Source: Paulownia fortunei (taxonomy: Eukaryota > Streptophyta > Magnoliopsida > Lamiales > Paulowniaceae). From it: DNA of 64,000 bases. Location: contig CM033106.1 of NCBI GenBank assembly GCA_019321725.1, forward strand, positions 14,978,551 through 15,042,550, written 5' to 3'. The notes under the pieces are model-generated. The model ran no database searches. It was not told the origin of the DNA and saw nothing but the letters and a program-made list of their open reading frames with translations. The position numbers and the translations under genes are program-made. This document shows, piece by piece, positions 33,951 to 46,725 of the stretch (the stretch's first letter is position 1; every line of letters begins with the position of its first letter).

Positions 33951-35925
33951 GATATGGTCTTTAATCATAAATGTCTCCCAATATTTTATTCAAATCCCAT
34001 TACCCTCTAAATGGAAATTCAGGTCCAACTAGCCTTACCATACACCCCAATTTTGTGAGCCAATACAACAAATCTAAATGGTAGCTAACAATATTAGCAA
34101 TTGCATCCCTATGTAACCTTCAAGCTATTTTGCCTCACCTCTTCCCATACATCCCAATTTTATGAGCCGATATGGTACTAAATGTCAAGCATTACCCATC
34201 AAACATCCATGTAATAGAGCATCTAAGCATCCCACGACTCATGGCCAATGATAAAGACCCTTAGGCATCTCAATGCTTAGTAGTGGTCACAACTTTCCAA
34301 TAGTTAGCACATCCCGTGACTCATGACGAACGAACTAAATATGGTAGTGTATCGGGATGCTACTACTTTTAATAGAAGGCATGGAGATTGGGTCCTACCT
34401 AATATTGCCCATTTACGTTTAATATCGAACCAATAAAGGTTCTCAACTTGAAATATTTTCTAGTGAGGGTCATACTAGTTTTATTATACAAGGTCTCATC
34501 ATTTTCTTTTCTTGTTTATTTAATGTTAACTATCCTAACGATGGCAAGCATACATCATAAGGAAGCATTAAATAATACAACATGTATCACATATATACTA
34601 AAATAAATAGATGATCATGAGCCTTTAAATCCTATGCGATTCACTTGAGCCAAAGTGGATCAAGGTCAATGTAAGAGTGATAATTAAAATGCAAATAGAC
34701 CTATCTATTACATAAATATATCCCATACATTCATGGGCCTTGATTCCTTGCTTTTCCTCCATCTTCATTCAATCTTCTTGTAATGTCCGCCAAATTACAA
34801 AAAAATGTTACCACCTAATTCTACTCTCATTATCTTTGCTAAAACTACAATAAACCTTGGAACAATTCCAAGGGAAGGTACATAACAGGGAGATAGAAGT
34901 ACATCAAGAATAAAATAGAAAAAGGTAAGACTCGCAAGTCTCATTTTAATTAAAACCTAAAAATAACCAATTATGCATAAAATTAAACCAATCACATTGG
35001 CCTAGGCTCCATGATCATCCAACTAGCATGCTTAACATAGATGATCACATGATAATGAAACCATGTAAATTTACCGATTACGATATGTGCAATTTCTTTC
35101 AAATCTGGGATTTTAATGAAAAATAATTTTTCAAAAATTAAAATTAACATTTAATTTTAAAATGAGAAATCATAAACTTCACATAATAATTACGTAATGA
35201 AATAGAATGGGATAGCAGCTTAACAAGTCTGCTGCCCGTCGGGTGGCTGGGCGCCGCACGTCATGTGTCGACTGGCGACCCTACGCCCACACGTCGAGTG
35301 GTCAACAGCCCACACGTCGGATGCCTACTGGCAACCCGACACCCGCATATCGGGTGGCCAGTAGCCCACCCGACATCACACATCGGGTGGTCGACAGCCC
35401 ACACGTCGGGTGCTGACGGGTGACTCAGCGCCCACACTTCGGGTGGTCAGTGGCCCACCCGACATCACACGTCAGGTTGTTGACAACCTACACATTGGGT
35501 GCCTGGGTGCCTGCTGGCAACCCAACTCCTGCATGTAGGGTGGCGGTAGCCTAATTATTTTTTGTCCAATAATTCAATTTCTTAGTTTCTTGATCTCATC
35601 AAGAATTTTTGATTTCTTGATCTCATCAAGAAATATTGAAAACTTGATCAAAAAACTAATTTTCTTGGTCATGAAATCAACCTTTTTGATTTTTTAATTC
35701 TTGCCATGTTTTAAGAAATTTAAGATTTCAAAAATCTTGAAATTCTTGAATCAAGAAATCCAATTTCTTAATTCGTCTCATTACTTAAAATGTTTTAACA
35801 TTCAAAACGAATAATAATATTAATCCTAAAAAAAGAAATTAATTGATTCAAAATCAATCACACATATAAATATTTAATTTATCACGTATATTAAATTAAT
35901 GTAATCAAAAAGTATCGGAAACACA
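33951..35925 (-). other. copia element 3 leader region
   Basis: Noncoding block between primer-binding site and the remains of Gag/protease, homologous in reverse to 8946-10200 and 14871-15674. Landmarks on the plus strand are CCCAATTTTATGAGCC near 34165, CCCACGACTCATGGCC near 34226 and GCCTAGGCTCCATGATCATC near 35000. A short partial duplication of the CCCAATTTT(A/G)TGAGCC block lies at about 34047. Includes the GC-rich VNTR at 35220-35555 and an A/T-rich stretch to the primer site. Confidence 0.65.
35220..35555. repeat. GC-rich leader VNTR, about 89-bp period
   Basis: A sharply GC-rich island in AT-rich surroundings. The segment with GGGTGGCCAGTAGCCCACCC (35352) recurs with few changes at 35441, an 89-base shift, and weaker copies extend the pattern in both directions. 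Shorter internal motifs such as CCCACACGTCGG recur every 25-35 bases. A single reduced version is at 8950-9060 in the leader of the other element. Confidence 0.75.
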
Positions 35926-35947
35926 CGAACCTTGGCTCTGATACAAT
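35926..35947 (-). promoter_or_regulatory. Retrotransposon primer-binding site (initiator Met tRNA type)
   Basis: On the minus strand the LTR end CCAACA is followed by ATTG and then TATCAGAGCCAAGG. TATCAGAGCC is the plant retrotransposon primer site complementary to the 3' end of initiator Met tRNA. It is the only well-preserved primer site I found in the window. Confidence 0.85.
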
Positions 35948-37790
35948 TGTTGGTTTCGCGCGATCCTAAAAATACGTATACGCTGTGGAATTTAATTTTT
36001 TTTAAAAGAAACAAATATTACATCACATGTAATTAAAAATAAATCCTAAAACCCTTTCGCGATTACTTAGTTATGTATTTTTTGATACTTAAAGCAAAAA
36101 GGTTTTAGAAACTCTTACCTTAATTTACACTCTGACTGATGTAGGGATAGAAATGATTCAAATAGTTATCGCAACACGAATGAATCCCCAAGTTCTTCAA
36201 TTCAAACTCCTTTGATTGAAAATTGATTCGCTTCAAGGATCCCAAATGTTATCCTCTAACGGTATCCACACCTTGGATGCCCACTCGTAACTGAATCCTA
36301 TGCTATTAGTTTTGGATTTGATAATTCCATCTTAGAATGATTTTATTTGGAACAAGAATACACTAATAATTAGTGTTTTAGGTATTTACTTTAATTCTTA
36401 ATCAACAATTGAATCAAGAATTAAACTAGGTAAAATGTTGATGAACTTTTGGAGATTGAAGGGCAAAGGAGGGACGAATTTTTGGAGAGAAAGAAAACCA
36501 TTTTTCCTTCAAGAGAGAGAGGCTGTTTTTCCAGCAAAATTCTGCATTAAAAATCCAAAAAAAAAATGTCCAAGATGTTTGCCAATAAAGGCTACCACAA
36601 GTTCTTTCCATGTAGGACTCTTCTTATCTCCAACTCTTTTAGTAAGTTTCCTTATCTCATAAGAACTTTATTTTTTCCTTATTAACTCTTAGGAATTGAA
36701 TTCCCAACCCAACTTCCTCTAGGAATTAGATTTCTAATCTAATTTCCTAGTGGGCTTCCTATAAGCCCACACCTAATGGGCCTAGGCCTAATTAATCAAT
36801 TAGACCCTAGTTTAGTTGATCCAATCAATTAAATTAATTCATCTAATTAATTAGGCTCATCTTAATTAATTGATTCAATCAATTAATTAAATCTTTCAAT
36901 TGGGCTCCCTAATCTAGTTAGGTCCAATCAATTAATCTAATTAATTAATTAAATTATTTCCATACTTGAATTAATCTAAGCCCTGTTAATTAATCACATT
37001 AATTAATTTAATCCAATACTTGGGATTAATTTCTAGGCTAGGAATGGACTTGTACAAGTTTTGTGTGTGACCCCTTAGGTTCAAAACTCTTGTGACTTAG
37101 TTGAACAATTAATTGTTCTAATTAATTAATCAAATTAATTAATTCTCTTTAAATTAATGCATTAATTCCAAGATCCCACAAGTCATGGGAAACACCTAGC
37201 AATGCATCATGACTTCTAGTCTTAGGTGAATGTGCGAACCTATTTTATTAATGAATACCATGCAAGTATGGTCCTTCCATAATCTAATCTTTTGATTGAG
37301 CCTAGGGCATGGATATTTAGTCGAAACCCCATTAGCTCAATAAGTATGTTTCCATTCCTAGTAGCTTGACTCGACGATGCATAATTAAAAAACTCCATGT
37401 ACAATTTTCATCCAACCTTAACTAAGGATTTTAGAGTCAAGTACAGTAGAACACATAGGAAATTTACCTATTGATCTAAATAGGTGACAGATCCTTTGTT
37501 GGCCATTCATTAATGTCCATACATGAAGATGTTACGGCCAATGTAAACCCCTTGTGATTATCATCCAATCAGGAAATACATCAAAGTGCAACATGTCATG
37601 CAGAAAGTGTGGGTATATTCCACGATCGCCATCATATGCGCAACCACGCCCCATAGCTATGTGTGATCTAAGGTTATCTAATTCTTGTGATAAGTTTAAG
37701 ATAAATATTGCCACTTAAATGATAAATATGACTAAGAATGATTCGCAAGATTATAAGAATAGCCATATCAATTAGCTCACTGGCACTACT
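35948..37790 (-). repeat. copia element 3 5' LTR, about 1.84 kb
   Basis: On the minus strand it runs from near TAGAGTAGTGCCAGTGAGC (about 37790) to CCAACA at 35948-35953, directly before the primer-binding site, so this end is well defined. It has the same order of blocks as the other copia LTRs, including the TTAATTAATT-rich stretch at 36780-37150. Overlapping opposite-strand frames at 36426-36662 fall in its transcribed part and are not genes. Confidence 0.8.
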
Positions 37791-39207
37791 CTAAAAAGTA
37801 TAATGTCTCACTCCATAAGTTTTGGCATAGGGATGCTAGTGTACATGTGTGGGTGCTCGTTGGACAACGAGTACACCGAACTAACCCATGGAAAATTCTA
37901 AATTAGAAATATTATTCATCAAATAAGAATTTTTTAGTTACAATTATGCATGAATTAGTCTTTTAACTTGAGGCACCATGGCAACTTTGTGCATGATATC
38001 ATATGCTTTGTTGTGCATGACATCATGTGCACCTAATTACATAATAATCCTAAGGAGTAACAAAGGATCCATCACTTATCTGATAGAATAGATGAATCTC
38101 CTATCTAATTCATGGTCCTTCACTCAAAAGTCTCTAGCCAGAGCAGGGTGAATATTAGATAGGTTTTTCTAATAATTTATTAGTAGTCAATGTGACTAAA
38201 AATTAAATCATAGTTATTAAGTCAAGTAGGGTTTCAATCAATACTCCTTTCCCTATACTTAATAGGGAGATTAGTTGACGGAAGGTCTGAACTTGTATAG
38301 TACTCATATTAGAAATTGGTTCTCTTGCTAATCCACATAAGACTAGGTAGTCAAGATGCATGTTTTCTTTAACTTGTGAGCTTTTTGGAGTTATGGAGTA
38401 ATTGCAAGATCAAATAATTAATTATATTAATTTATCAAAATATATTTAATCGTTTACTAAGTTGTAATAGTTGCAAGCCTACTTCTAGCTTAGTTGTGAA
38501 CTAAATGGATCACAAACAAATGGGATGGATCACTCCTATCTAAAATAATATCCAAGGAGTTGGATCAAGTTAATAAGTGGAAATTAATTAACTTGGAGCT
38601 AGAATTAATTTAAAGAGTTCAATTAATTCATCCAATTAGATAATAAGATTACATAATTAGGTCTAATTAAGATTAAGGGCTCTTTAGGAGTAATAAATTA
38701 ATTGATTAGATAAATTTATATATCTTAAATAATTTTAAGAGTTAAATTAATTTATCTAATATAAATAATAGGATTATTTCTATTGGACCTATTTAATTAG
38801 GAGGTATTATTTGAACCAATTTAAGTAGGCTTAATTAATTGATAGAGGGTAATTAATTTGAAAGCCTAATGTTAATGGGTTCGTAGGAGAGGTCCATGGA
38901 TAGTCTTTAATTTTAAATTAAAGAGTTCATGTCTTAGATTGAAATCAATGAAGATTTTGAGTCTTAATAGGAAAGTAATCTAAGACTTGTCTTAGAATAG
39001 AAACAAAATTGAGATAAATAAGGAAGGGGTCTTGGGTTCCTAATAGGATTAGGTCAAGACTTAAAGGTGTATAAATACATTTTTGTGGGGGCAGAAAATT
39101 AAAGCTTGTGAAGTAAAGCAAATTTAGCCCCCCTTGTCTTCCATATTACACACCCATTTGCATATTTTCTCTCCTTTATTTGTTCTATCAAAGTTGGGTT
39201 TTGTATT
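37791..39207 (+). repeat. copia LTR, plus orientation, 5'-truncated
   Basis: Homologous to 29110-30445: GTGTGGGTGCTCGTTGG near 37848, GGCACCATGGCAAC near 37973, GAACAGAT-type ATCACTTATCTGATAG, then the TTAATTAATT-rich block 38400-38880. The first ~250 bases of the LTR are missing and the truncated end abuts the LTR of element 3 in opposite orientation. It ends near 39207 at the start of a gypsy-type LTR, the same copia-LTR/gypsy-LTR joint seen at 30445 and 46375. Confidence 0.7.
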
Positions 39208-42050
39208 CGTAATACCTATGTATCACAACACTCACTTGGGAATTATAATTTATACATTACATGCTATTCATATGTTGATTGCATTTGATACTAGCAAGAA
39301 ATAATTCATTTCATCATGTAATCGAATTTAATTACAAAATGTCTAAAACTCTTGTATGGGGTTGGTTGTTGATATTCCCAAACCTAAGTAGTCAATTTTA
39401 CCTTAAGATAAGAAGGAAAATTAGGTTCATCAACATATTGAATGTTCATGATTATGTCATAGTTTTGGAAGTGTTAAAAGTGTTACTAGTAAGCTTATAT
39501 GATTTGATTTGATTTGATCAAGGTACTTCAAAAGTATATATCAGTAAATTGCACACTTGAGACATTAGACATGACATATCATGATTGACATGTGATACTA
39601 CAGGGTTCATATGTGCGTAAGATTATCAAATTGCAATTTTGACAAATATGCATGAATCGAGTGTCAATTGGGTTAAAAATCGAATGAACAGTTAGGAATT
39701 AAAGTTGGAAGTACTGATAGAATCATGTGGTCATTAAAATAGTTTGTAAGTAGATAAATGTACATATTAAAACATGTAATTGAGGCTTGTAAGGTGGGTG
39801 AAAAATCTGATATTTACCATAAGTAGCCACCTCATGCTACTCAAGCGTTTTTTTTTCACTCTTAAGCACTAACCCACGACTCATAACCATTTCCGAGTCA
39901 TTTCACCTCCCAAACACCTATCTTAAGCTCTCCAAGTTGTCCCTAGGTGATCTAAATTAAAGGAGAAGGCAAAGGAGGCAAAGTGAAATAATAACTGACA
40001 AGTTAAAGCTGAATTTGTGCATAGGTGAGGTTCACTCATGATTTTGGTATTAATTTTAATATTATTTGAGGATTTTATGATTTCTAAAGATTCTATTAAT
40101 GTTTATAATCATGTTAGGGTGTTATTGATGGTCTTATTATGCACAAAATAATGATTTTTGGTTGCAAAATCTTAGTAGAAATCACTAAAGGTAGAAACTG
40201 TGTAGTTGTTGATTTTTTATACTTTAAGCTTTATAAAAATGAGTAATACCTTCAGAAAAACCTATATTTTTCACAGTGGATGTGTTTATATATGAGTGTA
40301 GGTTATGGATGTAAGTTTGGAAAGGTTAGAAGTTGTAATAAGGAATAATAATTGAAGAGATACTCAAAACTGTCAGTATAAGATTTTCAGTTTTGGTGTT
40401 GTGTGAAGGAGACTAATTTGCTGAGGTGAATCCATTATTTGTGTTAGGTTTATGACATGGTTTACTTTGATTATATGTTATCTAAGTGTGGTAAAATTTT
40501 GGGAGTGATTGAATGTACTTAGGGGTGTGAAAAATATCTTGAAACACAATTGGACAGCAAGCAAATAAGGAAAAACCTGAATCTGTCCACTTTGATATTT
40601 TACCATGTTTATGTTGTTATTGAGTTCAAATGAGTGAGAACTTGTTTTTCCTATGTCTTGGGGTTATAATACTTCAATTTTATGATGTTAACATGCATTT
40701 AAGATGAGAAATTACAATAATTATGGGACTATTTTAGGTATTAGTTTGTGACTTGAAAGGTTTGAATACTACCTAGTTAATCTTGAAGTTCAAGGTCCTT
40801 GTATGAGATTAGGTGTACTGAACTTGCTAGTTTAGGGATAGTGTTTGATGTTGGACAATATTACAGGTTGTTTTTCATCTATGGTTGAGGAGAAAGGCTC
40901 TAATGCCTAGAGTAAGCCACCTACAAAGGTAAAGGTAAGTAAAAATCTATTTGTATGTCGTGATGTAATTAGGCTAAATGTGATGATGACATTTGAATAG
41001 GTATGATAAAAATAAATTATGTACCTTATGATATTGGGAATGCTTGAAAGATGTTTAGAGCAAACTGGATTTCATTCATACCATTCATGATCATTTGCAC
41101 TTGCATGCATGACACATGAGCAAAATTGAGATTTTCACCTGCATGGCATACTATGAGAAAAGAATTTGTATTACAAAGATGTTTTGTTGGCCACTACTAG
41201 TGCACTTGTGTGATATTTTGAGCTCCACAATTGGGATACTTCTAGGTGGATCACAGGAGAAGACAAGAGGTGGACCTCTAGGAGTCACGGGGGAATAGTC
41301 CACTTGATTGTGCCTTTGTTATGATTGACATTGTAGGTGGGATACTTCATGGGGGATCACAAGGCAAGACAGAAGGTGGACCTCTGGGATCACAAGAGGA
41401 TGATCCATTTGACTATGTTAATTTGAGATTGACCATTTGATGATTAATATTGATATTGCACAAATCTCTATCCAGTATATAATAGGTCAGCCAAGGACCC
41501 TATGAAAGAAAATAATTTTGAATGAAATACTGAGTACTCAAATATGATGCATTTCTATCATGATATCTCGGAAATGTATTGCAAGATATTTATATCATAT
41601 TGTTGGCATGCCTGATTTTTACTTATTGGGTGTTAGCTCACGTAGTTCATCCATTGTAGGTGAGCATGGTGATCCCTAAGCCCTTTGATTTTCTAAACTG
41701 CTAGTGGAGCTTCTATAGATTTTTGAGGATCACAGTACATAGACGACGACTTGTTCGGATATTTCCAATTTTGATGTTCCTTGTATTATATTTTGGGATT
41801 TTTTATGGTATATATAAATTTTGAAACTTATTATAGATAAGTTTGAGTGTGGGGTGATTATGATGGATGTTTTAGATGTATAAATAGTTGGTTGTTCATA
41901 TATAAGGCTTTTAGTGCGAAATACTTTACTCTTCTCAATGTTATATCTGACTGTGCAAAAAAAAAAAAAAAAAGGGTGTATACTCTTATATATTACCTTA
42001 TCATAACTATTTCTATATTTTTATATATATTTAGTAGGTTGTGTTAGTAT
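39208..42050 (+). repeat. Long gypsy-type LTR, plus orientation (about 2.84 kb)
   Basis: Starts CGTAATACCTATGTATCAC and ends near GTGTTAGTATTAC. The 3' third has ACTTATTGGGTGTTAGCTCA, GGTGAGCATGGTGATCCC and a TTTTGGGATTTTTTATGG polyadenylation-type region, the layout of long LTRs of Tekay/Del-like chromoviruses. No internal gypsy domains follow, so it is a solo LTR or fragment. A run of about 17 A is at 41957-41973. Short frames at 39279-39512, 41116-41298 and 41847-42047 are inside the LTR and not genes. Confidence 0.7.
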
Positions 42051-42066
42051 TACTTGGGATGGGTAA

Positions 42067-45000
42067 TGTAACACCCCCACTACTAAATATAGATATTGAT
42101 ATAACAATAATTTTGATAAAGTAGAAAATGTGTATGCATATGTATATACATTATTTTTTGTCAAATGTAGCACTTTGAGAAATAGTAAAGTATTTTCTCA
42201 TATATAACCCTGTATATAAAAAATCACCGTTTATATAAAAACACAACACCTATCACAATCACGCTATTCTCAAAATTATTTACTATAAAATTTTAAGAGT
42301 TATATAGGACACGACATCCCAAAATTATAATACGATAGACTCAAAAATCAAAACAATAGCCTATACTTTCGGAAGAAGTAAGAACATTTTTCATATTGTA
42401 ACCCTTTATATATAGACAACAATTTACATAATAATAATGATTGTAAAAATTAAAATATGCCTACAACATAACTCAGTAGGTCGTCATCCATGTACACTGA
42501 TCCTCAGAACCTGTAGGAACCCCAACGGCTTGCCCAACAAGTCCATCGTATCAAGTATCACCAAACTCACCTATAATCCATAAACTATATAAGCTAACGC
42601 TCAATAAGTACAGATTATGCATGTTGAAGAATAATCCAAAATATCAAGTCATGCATCTCAAAATGTTATGCCCACAATACAATTCAATGCATTAAAACAT
42701 TTATCTCAAAATCATTTTTTTGTTGGGCCCTTGACCAATGCTACTACCCCATGCACCGGAAGAGAACTCTACACACTACCATAGTCCATGGTCAATAATC
42801 ATATCAGCTTGCAAATCCATGCATACTCATAAGCATGCAAATCCATGCATGCTTCGGTGCACTAGTAGTAGTCAACAAAAATATTTTCCTTTCTAAGAAT
42901 CATGCCATGCAATGCAAGATTATCACAATGCTCATATATGATATATGCACATACTAATGCCCATGTATGAATACTCAATGGACATGAATGATAGTAATAC
43001 GTGCCCTCTGTCATGCACATATGATCTATGATATTACATATAAATCACACATTACTATGTCTATGCATTGTAGTTGCAAATGAATCTTTACTTACCTTTG
43101 ATCGGTTGTGTGTTACTTCTAAGTTTCTTAAGTATTACTCCCCAACCCTAAATGTGAAACAATCTATAAAAATACAAGATATCAATCACCATCCTCAATT
43201 AATAAGTTCATTATACCTAATATAGTATAAAGATCTTGAATTTCAATTTAATTAAACAATATTACCACTTAGAAACTATAACTGAATACAACCTTCTACG
43301 CACCTTTGTTCCACATCTTAAATGTATACTAACCTCATTTAATTAATGTATTATAACTCTTATAACAGCCCCCTAAATGTTAGGGATCAAATGCACCACA
43401 TCTATGTTTGAACATGTTAATGAACCAAATGGGATATATTCACAATTTCACATTTTTTTGCTGTCACATTAATTTGTATGATGATTTTGACACCCATAGA
43501 CATATTCATTCACTCCCTAATTTTTATCAAACTTAGATAACATAAAAAAAAATAAAATTAACCATGTCATAGAATGGCTAAAACTCATGGATATAGCTTC
43601 CCAAGTTCAGCCCCTTTCACAGCATACTGAAACATATTTTTTCTACCGTGACAGTTTTGCACACTTCATGACATTAATGGTTTTAGCACCCTTACGTATA
43701 TTCAATCACTCTCAAATTTTTACCACAATTAGATAACATATACACAGAGACAACCAGATTATAGTCTTGCTAAAACTAATGGATTTATTGCTGAAAAACC
43801 AATCTCCTTCACACAGGATAGAATCTAAAATTCGATGGTGATAGTTTTGAGTATCTCTTGAATATCATGCCCTATTTCAATTACTAACCAATGAAAATTT
43901 ATTCTAATACTCTTAACTCATATATTAACATGTATATGATGATACTTAGGTTTTATTCAACATACCATACACTTCTAAAGCCCAAAATACAAGAAAATAA
44001 CAAGGTGATAGTTTCTGCCACAAGTATTTCCTATTAATGTTTGTCTTCAAAAATCCTTTCTTTGTGCACCAAAGTCTAACTGCAAACTTTCTAACACTTT
44101 TATAAAAGATATTGAAAGCTTAATACACAATAAACCCATTCAGAATAATCTGAAAACCAAAGGCAAAACCGTGGGTAAGTGTGACCTATTCATATTTTGA
44201 GGTTAAACTTGATGGTAATCACTTCTCCTTTGCTTTTCTTGCTTTTATTTCAACTTGGAATCAATTTGGATGCACGTGTATGATGCATGCATGTGCCAAT
44301 GACCATGTATGTATGCTCAATGTTCATGAATGACAGTAATGCTTGCCCTTTGCTATGCACATATGATCTATGGTATTACATATAAATCACATATTTACTA
44401 TGTCTATGCATTGTAGTTTCAAATGAATCTTTTTTTACTTTTGATTAGTTGTGTGTTACTTCTAGGTTTCTTAAGTATTAATCCCCAACCCTACATGTGA
44501 AACAATTTGTAAAAAATACAACATATCAATCATGATTCTTAATTAACAAGTTCATTATTCCTAATATAGTATAAAGATTCACAATGTCAATTTAACTAAA
44601 TAACCTTACCACTTAGAAACTATAACCGAATACTTTTTCTACATACCTTTGTTCTACATCTTAAATATATACTAATCTCATTTAATTTATTTATTATAAC
44701 TCTTATAACATCCCCTACATTTTAGGGATCAAATGCATCAGATCTATGTTGGAACATGTTAATGAACCAAATAAGACAGATTCACAATTTCACATTTTTT
44801 TGCTGTCACATTAATTTATATGATAATTTTGACACCCATAAACATATTCATTCACTCCCCAATTTTTATTACACTTAGATAACATAAAAAAAATGTAACC
44901 ATGTCATATAATAGCTAAAACTCATGCATATAGCTTCCAAGTTCAGCTCCCTTCACAGCATACTGAAATAGATTTTTTCTACCGTGACAGTTTTGTGCAC

Positions 45001-46375
45001 TTCATGACATTAATGGTTTTGGCACCCTTACGTATACTCAATCACTCCCAAATTCTTAACACACTTAGACAACATATACACAGACACAACCAGTTTATAT
45101 TCTATCCAAAACTAATTGATTTAATGCTGCAAAACCAGTCCCCTTCACATAGGACAGAATTTGAAATTCGATGGTGACAGTTTTGAGCATCTCTTCAATA
45201 TCATGCACTATTTTAATTTTTAACCAATGAACATTTATTCCAATACTATTAACTCAAATATGAACATGTATATGATGATACTTATAGGTTTTATTCAATA
45301 TACCATACACTTTTAGAGCCTAAAATACAAGAAAATAGCAAGGTGACAGTTTCTACACCAAGTATTTCTTATTAAGTGTTTGTCATAAAAAACCCTTTCT
45401 TTGTGCACCAAAGTCTAACTAAAAACTTTCTAACACATTTATAAGAGATATTGAAATCTTAATACACAATTAAACCATTCAGAATAATTTAAAAATCAAC
45501 AGAAAAATCGTAGGTAAGTGTTACCTATGCAGATTTTGAGGTTAAATTGATGGTAATCACTTCTCCTTTGCTTTGCTTACTTTTATTTCAACTTGGAATC
45601 AGTTTGGAGCACTTGGAGACCTTAAGGTGTGTGTTTGGAAGTTGAAAATGGTTGAAATGAGGGCTTGGTCGTGGCTTAAGGGTGAAGGAAAGCTTGAGGT
45701 GGCACTTGAGGTGCTTGCTTAAGCTTGGTAGTAAGCATGAGATGTCAAGTTGTGGTATAAATCTGATCTTTCACCCATCTTTCAAACCTAGATCAGATGT
45801 ATCTTACTATATATTAATTTTATTGCAACCTATTTTAATTACCACAAGATCTCATAGATAATTCATAAGCTAATTTTCTAACCGTTCATTTAATTTCTTA
45901 CTCGATTGCTGTCACCCGATTCTTGAATAATTGTCCATATTAAAAATTATATAATCTTATACATAAATGAATATTATAATATCACCTTTCAATCATATTA
46001 TCTTATGTCCAATGTCCTAAATATGCAATTTACCAATATATACTTTTGAAATACGTAGATGAAATTGAATCAAACTGTATAAGCTTACTACTAACACTTT
46101 TAACACTTCCAAAATTATAATCTATATATCCCATCTATATCCAATATTAATCAACCTCATTTTATTCTTATTTCAATATAAAATCAACTACTTAGATTAG
46201 GAAATTCAATAACTAATACTGGGCAAGAGCTTCAGAATTAAGTTTAATATTCAAGAATGTCTTATAAAATAAAATAAATTATGTAATATCAATAGAAATA
46301 CAAGTAGCATATAAAATTAGCACGTAATGCATGAATCATATTGGCCAAGTGAGTAGTATGAGTTTGGCTATTACA
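42067..46375 (-). repeat. Long gypsy-type LTR, minus orientation, with internal duplication
   Basis: Plus-strand edges are TGTAACACCCCCAC (42067) and GGCTATTACA (ending 46375), the reverse of a TGTAATAGCC...GTGGGGGTGTTACA LTR. It carries the same landmarks as 39208-42050 in reverse (for example GTAGGTCGTCATCC near 42478, GGAACCCCAACGG near 42515). Subtracting a 1.34-kb internal tandem duplication leaves about 2.97 kb, agreeing with its plus-strand sister. No gypsy coding domains adjoin it. Confidence 0.75.
42935..45608 (-). repeat. 1.34-kb tandem duplication inside the gypsy-type LTR
   Basis: Unit 1 is about 42935-44270 and unit 2 about 44271-45608. Pairs are easy to follow, for example GCATTGTAGTTGCAAATGAATC at 43064 with its variant at 44408, and the CTTCTCCTTTGCTTT block at 44221 and 45561. 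Units differ by scattered substitutions, so the duplication is not recent. The joint is at TTTGGA|TGCACG (44270). Confidence 0.8.
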
Positions 46376-46687
46376 GGTAATGCAACAAAAAATATAAAAA
46401 TATAAAAACATGTATCTCGGTAATCGACACAAATTAATTTGGTTGCATTCAATATATTTTCTTTAACAATAAAAAAACAACGTCCATGAATTATACCCAA
46501 GAGAAATCTAATTGTCTTCCTTCTAATTGTATCCACACGCTGGGCAAGTCCATGGACTTTGATTCTTGCTAGTAAATCGAAGCCCCTATCAATAATTTAA
46601 ATTTGGGAGTGCAATTTTATTTTCAAAAACAACTTGTGTTTAGAAGAATAAAATTAATATAAAGGTTGGAACCTTTGAAGAAGAGAA

Positions 46688-46725
<38 letters not shown>

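Noticed and set aside
36426..36662. Opposite-strand frames of 61 and 75 codons
   Set aside because: They overlap on both strands within the transcribed part of the copia LTR and are chance openings.
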